A stretch of 10,700 nt of DNA from Undivivens sp041654215 (GTDB lineage Bacteria; Omnitrophota; Gorgyraeia; Gygaellales; Profunditerraquicolaceae): positions 1 through 10,700 of the forward strand of contig JBAZDY010000052.1 in NCBI GenBank assembly GCA_041654215.1. The letters are read 5' to 3'. Positions 5,383-10,700 of this stretch are shown here, piece by piece. A program made the translations under genes and the position numbers. The notes beneath the pieces were generated by a model. That model searched no databases. It was not told the origin of the DNA and saw only the letters and a program-made list of their open reading frames with translations. The stretch's first letter is position 1. Each line of letters starts with the position of its first letter.

Positions 5383-7583
5383 CTTAGCCCCACCTTTCGC
5401 ACATTGCCGAGCCTGGACAACCGCGCGCGCGCGTCAAGCGTAGATGGACGCCCCGCACTTCCGCCCCCGCCTTCGCCAAGTTCTACGCCCTGCTCGCTGG
5501 CCGCTACCATGCATCCCACCAGGCAATCCCACAAGTGATTTTCGTTATTCGGGCGCATTTGCCATTCGTCCACTGTACGCCCGCGCCCTTCGGTTCTTAC
5601 CGAATATTCGGAAACCATCTGGTCGATAAACATGGAATGGTTCACCTTTGCCCCGACCGGAGCGTTTTTGTTTATGCCAAAAAGGTATAAACAACCCTTG
5701 TCTCCCAGCGATGTATTCCATCGCGAACGTGTGAAGGTTTTCCAGAAGTTGGTGTCATAGAGCACGAACCGCCCGCCGCCCGCGCGTCCGGTGGCGCTGG
5801 GGATGCGCCAGTTGTGCTTTGAAACCCTGTCGCCAGGGTGCCTCTTGTAATCGCAGAATGGGATTGACGCGGCGGTCACGCCCTTGCCGCGAGATGCCAT
5901 GAAAATGCCGCCCCATTTGCTCTGACGGCAAAAATCGTAAACTGTTTGCGTTGCGTTGCCTTCTCCGGAATCAATAAAGCCTCGATTCAGCCGCATGGCC
6001 GCGCCGTCGTCCCGGATGTACTCGCGGGTACAAAGCTTCTCGCAAAGCGACTCAAACCCTGCCCGCCATGCGCCCTCTTGCCCGGTGCCGGGGAACTGGC
6101 CTTGCAGCGTTTTCGTAACATCGCGCAAGGCAAAGCTGATTTTGTTTTGTTCTGGGAAGCAGCCATAATCGACAACGTAACAGTCAAATCGGCTGGTATA
6201 GGCACAGACGGTGTAATACAAAACCGCATGCTGCACGTCGATAAACGCGGTCAACTTCTCGCAAGAGGTCGGGATTTCATTTCGCGCCATGCCAGTAATA
6301 TGCACCACCACGGTTTCCCGCGTAAGCTGGCCTTCTTCTTCCGGTGGAAGGAACGGTTCATTTTGGAATTCTGAGGCAAACACTTCCGGGCCATCGTCAA
6401 TAAGCGCGTTGTAAGCGTGCTGGTTTGCCGATATTTCGTCCTCGTCGGCGAGAAAACAATATTGCCAGGATGTTATCATCCCGGCATCCATTTCCTCGCG
6501 GTGGGCGGAATAAAATGCGGTCGCCTCTTTTCGCGCGCGCAAGTAATCGTCCGGGTCGTCCGGGTCGTGCGTCGTGCGAATGTGGCGGTACTCCTCCATC
6601 CACAAATCATCATTTTTGTCCGCCCACTTGCGCACAAATGGGATGCGTTCGCCTTGCCATGCCGGGTTTTTCTTGGGGTCAAGGAGCTGGTCAACAAGGT
6701 CGTCTTTTTGAATAACCGTACAGGGCATAATTACAGCCATACCCTTTTTATGACCTGCTGATTTCAGGATTGCCTTTTTGATAATATTCAGCCGCTTGGC
6801 AATCTGTTGCGGGCTGGCCGCGCTTTCCTCGTCCTGCGGATCGTCAATGATCGCAAAGTCCGGGCGCAGGAAAATCCCGTCCTCGCGGCGCTTGTTCATC
6901 CCGCGCAACTTGCTGGACGTTATGCCCGCCGCAAGCAACACAGCGCCCGCCGCCAAATTTTCATGCCAGTTCCCGACATCATCAAACGCGCCGTCAGTAG
7001 ATGGGAATACAATGCAATCCGCGCCCCATTTCATTTTGGTAAGCGTCGGTTCGCCTTCTGCCGGTTCGTACATTTGCCCATGCGCGCGCTGGGTAATGCC
7101 TTCGAGCTCCTGGACTGGAAAGCATATTTCCGGAAAGTCAGCGACAAGCAAATCGGTTTCCAGGATACTCTTTATGGCATCAATGCCGTCAGACGCAAGG
7201 TCGCTGTTCGCCCGCACGAGCGGGATGAAGCGGCGGTGCGCGTAGATCAAAGCCCACACCGCCGCGATATTGGAAATAGTGGACTTGCCGAATCCGCGAT
7301 AAACCGCTTCAACAAAGCGGCCACCATTCAGGATGCAGTTTTCGATGCGCTTGATAACCCGCTTATGATCATCAGAAAATGGGTCTTTGCCTTCGCCCGC
7401 ATAAGTAAGAATAAATTTTTCTAGGTCGAGGCGGCAAGACTGGCGGCGTTCGATATTGGCAATAGGCGGAATGCGCCCAATGTTTCGGATAGAGTCGGCG
7501 GCACCCCGGCGGCGGCGACCAGCGTCATTGCGCCGCTGTTCTTCGCTCTCCGCTGATCTTTTGGGGCGATTCTTGTCCGCCAT
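5379..7583 (-). CDS. terL: Terminase large subunit
   Basis: This 734-residue packaging motor and nuclease cuts phage DNA and drives it into the prohead through the portal. The ATPase part has a Walker A-like RGFGKST at residues 96-102 and a Walker B FAIIDDPQDEES at 243-254; the surrounding RGMNKRREDG...RPD text is typical of phage terminases. The nuclease part shows spaced acidic motifs FIDVQ (D449), FIDSG (D538) and HLWDC (D686). The first 50 residues are very basic (RPKR, QRR, GRRRR), perhaps a DNA-contacting extension. The C-terminus has a Gly-rich stretch (EGGGGS). ATG 7583 has GGAAGAG just upstream. It is longer than many TerL proteins, and I see no small subunit gene beside it. Whether it belongs with gpA-type or T4-like terminases is uncertain. 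Confidence 0.92.
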   Translation of the reverse strand: MADKNRPKRSAESEEQRRNDAGRRRRGAADSIRNIGRIPPIANIERRQSCRLDLEKFILTYAGEGKDPFSDDHKRVIKRIENCILNGGRFVEAVYRGFGKSTISNIAAVWALIYAHRRFIPLVRANSDLASDGIDAIKSILETDLLVADFPEICFPVQELEGITQRAHGQMYEPAEGEPTLTKMKWGADCIVFPSTDGAFDDVGNWHENLAAGAVLLAAGITSSKLRGMNKRREDGIFLRPDFAIIDDPQDEESAASPQQIAKRLNIIKKAILKSAGHKKGMAVIMPCTVIQKDDLVDQLLDPKKNPAWQGERIPFVRKWADKNDDLWMEEYRHIRTTHDPDDPDDYLRARKEATAFYSAHREEMDAGMITSWQYCFLADEDEISANQHAYNALIDDGPEVFASEFQNEPFLPPEEEGQLTRETVVVHITGMARNEIPTSCEKLTAFIDVQHAVLYYTVCAYTSRFDCYVVDYGCFPEQNKISFALRDVTKTLQGQFPGTGQEGAWRAGFESLCEKLCTREYIRDDGAAMRLNRGFIDSGEGNATQTVYDFCRQSKWGGIFMASRGKGVTAASIPFCDYKRHPGDRVSKHNWRIPSATGRAGGGRFVLYDTNFWKTFTRSRWNTSLGDKGCLYLFGINKNAPVGAKVNHSMFIDQMVSEYSVRTEGRGRTVDEWQMRPNNENHLWDCLVGCMVAASEQGVELGEGGGGSAGRPSTLDARARLSRLGNVRKVGLR

Positions 7584-7616
7584 TCTCTTCCATTCAATAT
7601 CGACCTTGCCCGCATA

Positions 7617-7802
7617 TCATTTTTTTGCTGCTATTTTGCCAATATTTTTTGCAATTGAGACAAATCTTTTTGTGTCGGATACGCAACAATTATGACAAAC
7701 AGTCCTCCCATCTTCAAGTTGCCAGCCATCTTTTGGGCCATGTTCGCTTTTGCCAATAATACATCCGCAATCAGCACAATAGATTGTCGCAATAGTCTCC
7801 AT
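7617..7802 (-). CDS. Small zinc-ribbon protein before terminase
   Basis: This 61-residue protein has CADC at residues 9-12 and CHNC at 36-39, with C13-like extra cysteines beside them (CGC, CCV) and an intervening EDGRTVCHNC. That is the layout of a single treble-clef or zinc-ribbon site. The C-terminus is a short basic helix (SIAKNIGKIAAKK). ATG 7802 is preceded by AAAGGGAAAAC. It is the first gene after the promoter-like gap and lies 33 bases before terminase, the place where a small terminase subunit usually sits. It does not look like one: no helix-turn-helix and too short. DNA or RNA binding is inferred. I do not recognise a named family. Confidence 0.65.
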   Translation of the reverse strand: METIATIYCADCGCIIGKSEHGPKDGWQLEDGRTVCHNCCVSDTKRFVSIAKNIGKIAAKK

Positions 7803-7855
7803 GTTTTCCCTTTCCGCCGTGCTATCTAATCCGGAATCAATTTTGGCTGCATATC

Positions 7856-7884
7856 AATATACTTTATTAGCATAATTTAAGCAA
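7856..7884 (-). promoter_or_regulatory. Candidate sigma70-like promoter for the packaging genes
   Basis: On the minus strand TTGCTT (7884-7879) is followed after exactly 17 bases by TATATT (7861-7856). The -10 matches 5 of 6 consensus bases and the -35 only 3 of 6. It sits in the AT-rich 89-base gap between the Gp37/Gp68-type gene and the zinc-ribbon/terminase genes, the largest non-coding gap before terminase. The predicted transcript would begin about 45 bases before the zinc-ribbon start. If the phage uses a late activator, the weak -35 would fit, but I see no activator site I can name. Confidence 0.4.
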
Positions 7885-7891
7885 CAGCCAA

Positions 7892-8665
7892 TCAAGTTTT
7901 TGGGAATTCCAGCCACTCGCGCCCGTCGAGCACGCGGCCAGCATCTAGACACCCCGGTTTTTTACCCCACTGCTTAAAGAAAAACGGCACGCCCGCCGCC
8001 TGGCAGTCGTCCCGCACTTTGCGCAACCAATCCGGATTTATCGGCCTTGCGCCGGGGCCGCTCTCGCCGCCGCAGATTACCCAATCGAGACGAGGATTTT
8101 CATTATTTATTATGGCCGGTATATTTGGTTTTTTATATGATGAATCAGATAACCATTTACATATATTTACGCCTTCCAGCATCGGCTCGATGCTGACAAA
8201 ATGAACCCATGATGATTTTTCAAGAAGTTTAGGTATGCGTTTATTTGCCTGTATCTGATTTTCTACAGTAACGCCAAGCCGGCTATTTTCTCCAGGCGAC
8301 CAATTCATTGCAGTAATATTTTGAGGACGCTTTGTAAGAAAAATCCAAGATAAATCCGTTCGAGACCATATAATATGCCATGCTTCTTCCAAAAATTCTT
8401 GCGGCATTTCTGAATGGAAAAAATCCGACAGCGAGCAGACGAAAACCTTGTCGCCCGGCTTGTAAATTTTCCGGTTAAGCGGAGCGTAAAAGGTCTTGTC
8501 GCTTGCCCGCTTAATCTCTCGGTCGAAGTCGCAGAAATTAAACCGCTTCGCCCACGCCCGCGCGTAGCAGTTGTCGCAAGCCGGACTGCGCTGGCCATCA
8601 TCCGGGCAGCCATACCACGGGTTCCAGGTGTGGTTGCACCATGATATTTTTGAGTTTGCACCCAT
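7892..8665 (-). CDS. Phage Gp37/Gp68-family (DUF5131) protein with three-Cys cluster
   Basis: This 257-residue protein matches the PF07505 (Gp37/Gp68, DUF5131) pattern along its length: SWCNHTWNPWYGC at residues 8-20, ACDNCYA at 29-35, a VFVCSLSDFFH segment, WIFLTKRPQN, LGVTVENQ, FVSIEPMLEG, and the closing DWVICGGESGPGARPINPDWLRKVRDDC and GVPFFFKQWGKK. The cysteines C20, C30 and C33 form a cluster reminiscent of radical SAM enzymes, so an iron-sulfur enzyme is plausible. The substrate is unknown. ATG 8665 is chosen because AAAGGGGAA lies upstream and it starts 2 bases after the previous stop. A longer reading to 8755 would overlap that gene. The first gap (9 residues between C20 and C30) is slightly long for the motif. 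The middle third of the gene is markedly AT-rich compared with both ends. Confidence 0.88.
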   Translation of the reverse strand: MGANSKISWCNHTWNPWYGCPDDGQRSPACDNCYARAWAKRFNFCDFDREIKRASDKTFYAPLNRKIYKPGDKVFVCSLSDFFHSEMPQEFLEEAWHIIWSRTDLSWIFLTKRPQNITAMNWSPGENSRLGVTVENQIQANKRIPKLLEKSSWVHFVSIEPMLEGVNICKWLSDSSYKKPNIPAIINNENPRLDWVICGGESGPGARPINPDWLRKVRDDCQAAGVPFFFKQWGKKPGCLDAGRVLDGREWLEFPKT

Positions 8666-8667
8666 GG

Positions 8668-8982
8668 CTATTTCCCCTTTCCGCCCGCTTCGGGCTTTAG
8701 GCAATCCGCTGCTTTTCGCAAATCCGCAAATAGATTCAGCACAGTTTTCAGGCATGGGAAATCATCATCAGATTCGGCAATTTTGCTGGCCTCGTGAACA
8801 AAAATGGCGGCGCTGGTTTGGATGCTTTCCAGCGCTTTTAGCAGCCGCTTGTTCTCGGCGCGGAGCTTTTCCAGTTCATCCGCAGCCTCAGATAGTAACG
8901 CTTTTCTACGCCTATCATCATCATATACAGTTTGATGTTCATTTGCTTCTTTTCGCAGTCGTTCGGACAAGTCTGTTTTCAT
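8668..8982 (-). CDS. Small coiled-coil protein, Ea22-like hypothetical
   Basis: This 104-residue protein is mostly helical and charged. MKTDLSERLRKEANEH is followed by SEAADELEKLRAENKRLLKALESI at about 31-54, a clear heptad pattern with Leu at regular spacing. The second half is less regular (AIFVHEASKIAESDDDFPCLKTVLNLFADLRKAADCL). The AADELEKLRAEN phrase is common in small phage proteins annotated as Ead/Ea22-like, whose function is unknown. I start at ATG 8982 because AAAGGA lies 8 bases upstream; a TTG 21 bases earlier would place that site inside the gene. The stop sits 2 bases before the Gp37/Gp68-type gene start, so the two are probably cotranscribed. It probably forms an oligomer through the coiled coil. 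Confidence 0.65.
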   Translation of the reverse strand: MKTDLSERLRKEANEHQTVYDDDRRRKALLSEAADELEKLRAENKRLLKALESIQTSAAIFVHEASKIAESDDDFPCLKTVLNLFADLRKAADCLKPEAGGKGK

Positions 8983-9006
8983 TTTGTTTTTCCTTTCTGC
9001 CAAGCG

Positions 9007-9069
9007 TTACAATCCATAATCACTTTTTCCGCAAAACGGACACGGCTTGAGCTCTGTTTTAGTTGCCAT
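9007..9069 (-). pseudogene. 20-codon remnant of a Lar-like zinc protein, or a microprotein
   Basis: In the apparent gap between the resolvase and the coiled-coil gene an ATG at 9069 opens a 20-residue frame (MATKTELKPCPFCGKSDYGL) ending in TAA. AAAGGA lies 8 bases upstream within the resolvase end, and the ATG overlaps that gene by 11 bases. ELKPCPFCG is the signature opening of Lar-type restriction-alleviation and related phage zinc proteins, which are usually about 60 residues with a second cysteine pair. Here the second pair is absent and no frame downstream continues it. The likeliest reading is a gene cut short by deletion, with its start kept. A functional microprotein is possible but cannot bind zinc in the usual four-cysteine way alone. 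Confidence 0.5.
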
Positions 9070-9547
9070 TGCACAATCCTTTCACCTTTAAAGTCTGCGC
9101 CGCGTAGTGAGCCAAACATATGGCATCGGCCTCGTCAAAACCTTTGTCTTTCATGCGGTCGTAATTCGGCTTATAGACTTTTGCTTTAACTGCAAACGCT
9201 TCTTTTGGCTGACGATTTTTCCATGACGGGTCTAAAAACAAAAGCGTATACTCTGGCCACCCTATCCCATACGCACAGCCAATAATGATCCCCACAGCCA
9301 TTCCATAGATCGCTTGCCCTTGCGCCTTAGCTATCCTACCATGCGTATGTACAGCGGGTATCTCGATTGCAGCATAATCTGTTCGGTATTTTGTAAAAAG
9401 CCTATCCGCTATCTTGCAAATAGAAATTATCTTTTCTTCTCGCGTATCCCCTTTCGGTTTTTCTATGCCGCTTTCCGATATTGTTCTATCATCCAATACA
9501 GCCCAGCCGATTGCCGTGCTACTCGGGTCGATTGCGAGAATGCTCAT
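9059..9547 (-). CDS. RuvC-like Holliday-junction resolvase
   Basis: This 162-residue RNase H-fold nuclease would cut four-way DNA junctions. Such enzymes resolve recombination intermediates and debranch DNA before packaging. It has all four acidic metal ligands expected in RuvC: D6 in ILAIDPSSTAIGWAV, E62 in AAIEIP, and D138 and D141 in DEADAICLAHYA. The central QGQAIYGMAVGIIIG segment corresponds to the RuvC helix. The sequence is divergent from bacterial RuvC, as is usual in phages. ATG 9547 is chosen for AAGGA upstream and because it gives the canonical start just before the first motif; a longer reading adds an unconserved stretch. The start overlaps the previous stop as ATGA. No RuvA or RuvB is present, consistent with a stand-alone phage resolvase. 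Confidence 0.88.
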   Translation of the reverse strand: MSILAIDPSSTAIGWAVLDDRTISESGIEKPKGDTREEKIISICKIADRLFTKYRTDYAAIEIPAVHTHGRIAKAQGQAIYGMAVGIIIGCAYGIGWPEYTLLFLDPSWKNRQPKEAFAVKAKVYKPNYDRMKDKGFDEADAICLAHYAAQTLKVKGLCNGN

Positions 9548-9765
9548 TTGCTTTTCCTTTTTGCACGGATGCACCTCACCCTTATTTCTGGATAAAATGG
9601 GCAACCGCCGACTTTAGAAAATGCTGTGCAATAATCTTCGTTTTTATCGGACGGCCAACCGCCTTTTATCACAAAAGGCTTATGCCAAATTTTATGATCG
9701 CAAGCTTCGCGCGGAGCCTTGCATCTATGTGCGTTATTGCATCTCACTAGTTTGGTTTTTGCCAT
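9544..9765 (-). CDS. Cys-rich small protein, probable zinc binder
   Basis: This 73-residue protein has cysteines at 9, 15, 22, 46, 55 and 65, plus the phrase ACDHKIWHKP with two histidines near the first group. The Cys/His spacing (C-x5-C-x6-C-x-H then H) suggests a metal site. Both ends are basic. ATG 9765 has AAAGGA close upstream. A longer reading to 9810 lies inside the preceding gene. Its TGA overlaps the resolvase ATG as ATGA, so resolvase translation probably depends on it. I do not recognise a characterised family; short phage proteins with an RCNNAHRCK-like opening are common beside replication genes. A DNA-binding accessory to the resolvase is possible but only inferred from position. 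Confidence 0.65.
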   Translation of the reverse strand: MAKTKLVRCNNAHRCKAPREACDHKIWHKPFVIKGGWPSDKNEDYCTAFSKVGGCPFYPEIRVRCIRAKRKSK

Positions 9766-9937
9766 TTGCTTTCCTTTCAGCGGCCAAACATTCAGCGCAA
9801 CGTTTGGCAAGTTTTACACCATTATATTCTAACTTCGATCTAAATATATTGCATACCGGAAGCAACCGTCCTTTCTCTTTGCATTTCATGCAAAGTTCAG
9901 GGCCGCAGTAGATTTCTATCATTACATTGCGCTTCAT
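9734..9937 (-). CDS. Cys-rich small protein, probable zinc ribbon
   Basis: This 67-residue protein has cysteines at 11, 16, 19, 29, 47 and 50. CMKC (16-19) and CAEC (47-50) form two knuckles about 27 residues apart, as in a zinc ribbon, with C11 and C29 extra. The tail is hydrophilic (AAERKANGKNQTSEMQ). ATG 9937 has AAGGAG about 8 bases upstream and overlaps the previous gene's stop as ATGA. The end overlaps the next Cys-rich gene by 32 bases. It resembles no family I can name. It and its neighbour look like two unrelated zinc proteins in tandem rather than duplicates: the spacing and surrounding text differ. Confidence 0.62.
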   Translation of the reverse strand: MKRNVMIEIYCGPELCMKCKEKGRLLPVCNIFRSKLEYNGVKLAKRCAECLAAERKANGKNQTSEMQ

Positions 9938-10134
9938 TTTTCATTCTCCTTTTCAATCCGCTTGAGCCTGCGGTATTCGGCCAGCGGAAGCAGGACTACG
10001 CGGACGGGACGCTCCCAAAGTGTATAGCATTGAATATGATCTTTTTCAACTGCCATTGTTTTTGCAAGATAAGGCCGAGGAAATGGCTCTCCCCCAATTC
10101 GCAATCCCCACCCTCTTGCGATTTCGGTTTTCAT
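9934..10134 (-). CDS. Small protein of unknown function
   Basis: This 66-residue protein has no motif I recognise. It reads as a short beta-rich segment (WGLRIGGEPFPRPYLAKTM, then CYTLWERPVRVVLLPL) followed by a basic helix (AEYRRLKRIEKENEK). The helix could bind nucleic acid or a partner. The gene is credible because ATG 10134 has a strong GGAGGGG at 10140-10146 with a 5-base spacer. Its start overlaps the upstream microprotein stop as ATGA, and its own stop overlaps the next ATG the same way. It belongs to the coupled chain running from the helicase loader to the resolvase. Confidence 0.6.
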   Translation of the reverse strand: MKTEIARGWGLRIGGEPFPRPYLAKTMAVEKDHIQCYTLWERPVRVVLLPLAEYRRLKRIEKENEK

Positions 10135-10265
10135 TTCATCCCCTCCAAAAGCGCGATGATTTTATCTATTTTGTCTAAAATAAGCAAAATTGTCCAAATC
10201 CAAAACGCATAATAAAATATGCTTTGGCAGACATCTACGCTTTTGTTTATTTCAACATTTTTCAT
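10131..10265 (-). CDS. 44-residue single-helix membrane microprotein
   Basis: This short frame (MKNVEINKSVDVCQSIFYYA, then a hydrophobic run) fills what otherwise looks like a gap. Residues about 15-30 (SIFYYAFWIWTILLIL) are strongly hydrophobic and aromatic. They are followed by DKIDKIIALLEGMK, an amphipathic helix. ATG 10265 has AGGAGAT about 7 bases upstream and overlaps the helicase-loader TGA as ATGA. Its own TGA overlaps the next ATG in the same way. Coupling at both ends and a good ribosome-binding site make it a real gene in my view. The function is unknown. A membrane peptide beside replication genes could act in superinfection exclusion or host-membrane interference, but nothing in the sequence shows that. 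Confidence 0.65.
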   Translation of the reverse strand: MKNVEINKSVDVCQSIFYYAFWIWTILLILDKIDKIIALLEGMK

Positions 10266-10700
10266 TTCAGTAATCTCCTATCTTTTTTCCCCGGACACAA
10301 ACACACGTCGAATCCGGCCAACCGGGAAGCAATGCGCGGCTCCCAACTCTTTATTTCCGCCAGCGTCATGTTTGAGGTCACGATAGTTTTGCGCAACCAG
10401 TTTACGCGGTTTGCGAGAATCAGGTAAAAGCTCGATATGCTCCAATCGGTTATTTTTTCCGCCCCGAAGTCGTCTATAACAAGCGTCGGCACGGTCGAAT
10501 ATTTTTGCACTATCTGAGCCTCGTTTCCCTGGCCGTTGAAAGTTGCCCGGATGGTCAACAGCAGTTCCGGCGAGGAGACCCATATCAGTCCGTGGGCGGT
10601 GCCGCGCTCGCTTTCATCCATCGCAGTTTTCGCAAGTGCCGCCGCCATGTGCGTCTTTCCGATCCCGGTTTCGCCGTGCAAAAATATTCCTGTCCATTCG
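10262..10700 (-). CDS. DnaC/IstB-like helicase-loader ATPase (N-terminus beyond window)
   Basis: The frame is open from the right edge, giving the last 145 residues. It begins EWTGIFLHGETGIGKTHMAA, a Walker A of the DnaC/IstB type (FLHGxTGxGKTH). Further on are a Walker B, TLVIDDFGAEK, the segment SFYLILANRVNWLRKTIVTSN with the conserved sensor-1 Asn, and a closing EPRIASRLAGF that carries the arginine typical of the family's C-terminal region. DnaC-type proteins load the replicative helicase on the origin. In phages they recruit the host or phage helicase. IstB, the transposase helper, is related, but the surrounding phage genes favour a replication loader. The true start lies outside the window; a TTG at 10681 is inside the Walker A region and is not a start. 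The stop overlaps the 44-residue gene as ATGA. Confidence 0.88.
   Translation of the reverse strand, partial: EWTGIFLHGETGIGKTHMAAALAKTAMDESERGTAHGLIWVSSPELLLTIRATFNGQGNEAQIVQKYSTVPTLVIDDFGAEKITDWSISSFYLILANRVNWLRKTIVTSNMTLAEIKSWEPRIASRLAGFDVCLCPGKKDRRLLK

Noticed and set aside
6549..6567. Tandem GTCCGGGTC repeat inside the terminase gene
   Set aside because: It encodes an Asp-Pro-Asp run (DPDDPDD) in frame and is just a short local repeat, not a separate element.
6807..7424. 205-residue plus-strand frame opposite the terminase gene
   Set aside because: It is antisense to the conserved terminase ATPase region, has no recognisable motif and no neighbouring plus-strand genes.
7856..7884. Operator-like dyad ATTA-TGC-TAAT overlapping the candidate promoter spacer
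   Set aside because: Four paired bases in an AT-rich region are expected by chance, and no second copy was seen.
8666..8755. N-terminal extension of the Gp37/Gp68-type protein to 8755
   Set aside because: It lies inside the preceding coiled-coil gene, and the ATG at 8665 has a good ribosome-binding site and gives the family's usual start.
1..10700. CRISPR array, tRNA, insertion sequence or attachment site
   Set aside because: No regularly spaced repeats, cloverleaf-like sequence, transposase gene or terminal inverted repeats were seen.

Overview
The window is a compact stretch of a tailed-phage or prophage genome. Every supportable gene lies on the minus strand, so the biological reading order runs from base 10700 down to base 1. 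Genes abut or overlap by 4 to 38 bases, with repeated ATGA stop/start overlaps. I see no bacterial housekeeping gene, tRNA, integrase or insertion sequence. The host cannot be named from the sequence. Strong Shine-Dalgarno sites, ATG/GTG/TTG starts and lambda/HK97-type head genes suggest a phage of a bacterium, most likely Gram-negative (inference).

Early/replication side (10700 to about 7890). A DnaC/IstB-type helicase-loader ATPase runs off the right edge. It is followed by a chain of tiny coupled genes: a 44-residue one-helix membrane peptide, a 66-residue unknown, and two Cys-rich proteins. Next come a RuvC-like Holliday-junction resolvase, a 20-residue remnant resembling the start of a Lar-type zinc protein, a coiled-coil protein, and a Gp37/Gp68 (DUF5131) protein with a three-cysteine cluster. 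This side is visibly more AT-rich in places than the head module.

Packaging and head side (about 7890 to 690). An AT-rich gap holds a promoter-like sequence. After it come a small zinc-ribbon protein, the large terminase subunit and an NrdR-like zinc ribbon coupled to it by ATGA, then a clear intrinsic terminator. The head genes follow: a gpW-like connector, a lambda-type portal starting with TTG directly after the gpW stop codon, a single gene fusing an HK97-type prohead protease, a charged scaffold-like segment and the major capsid protein, a DUF2190-type cement protein and a gpFII-like head-tail connector. The fusion gene contains a strong internal ribosome-binding site that should produce scaffold-capsid without protease. 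No small terminase gene was recognised.

Left end (690 to 1). A small zinc-finger protein, a one-helix/coiled-coil membrane protein and a two-helix membrane protein running off the edge look like a small accessory or holin-like group placed between the connectors and the presumed tail genes.

The genes fit one programme: load the replicative helicase, resolve branched DNA, then package DNA into a capsid matured by its own fused protease. The best candidates for unusual biology are the tripartite capsid gene with its nested start, the same-frame gpW/portal junction, the number of small zinc-binding proteins placed at module borders, and several microproteins below usual annotation cut-offs.
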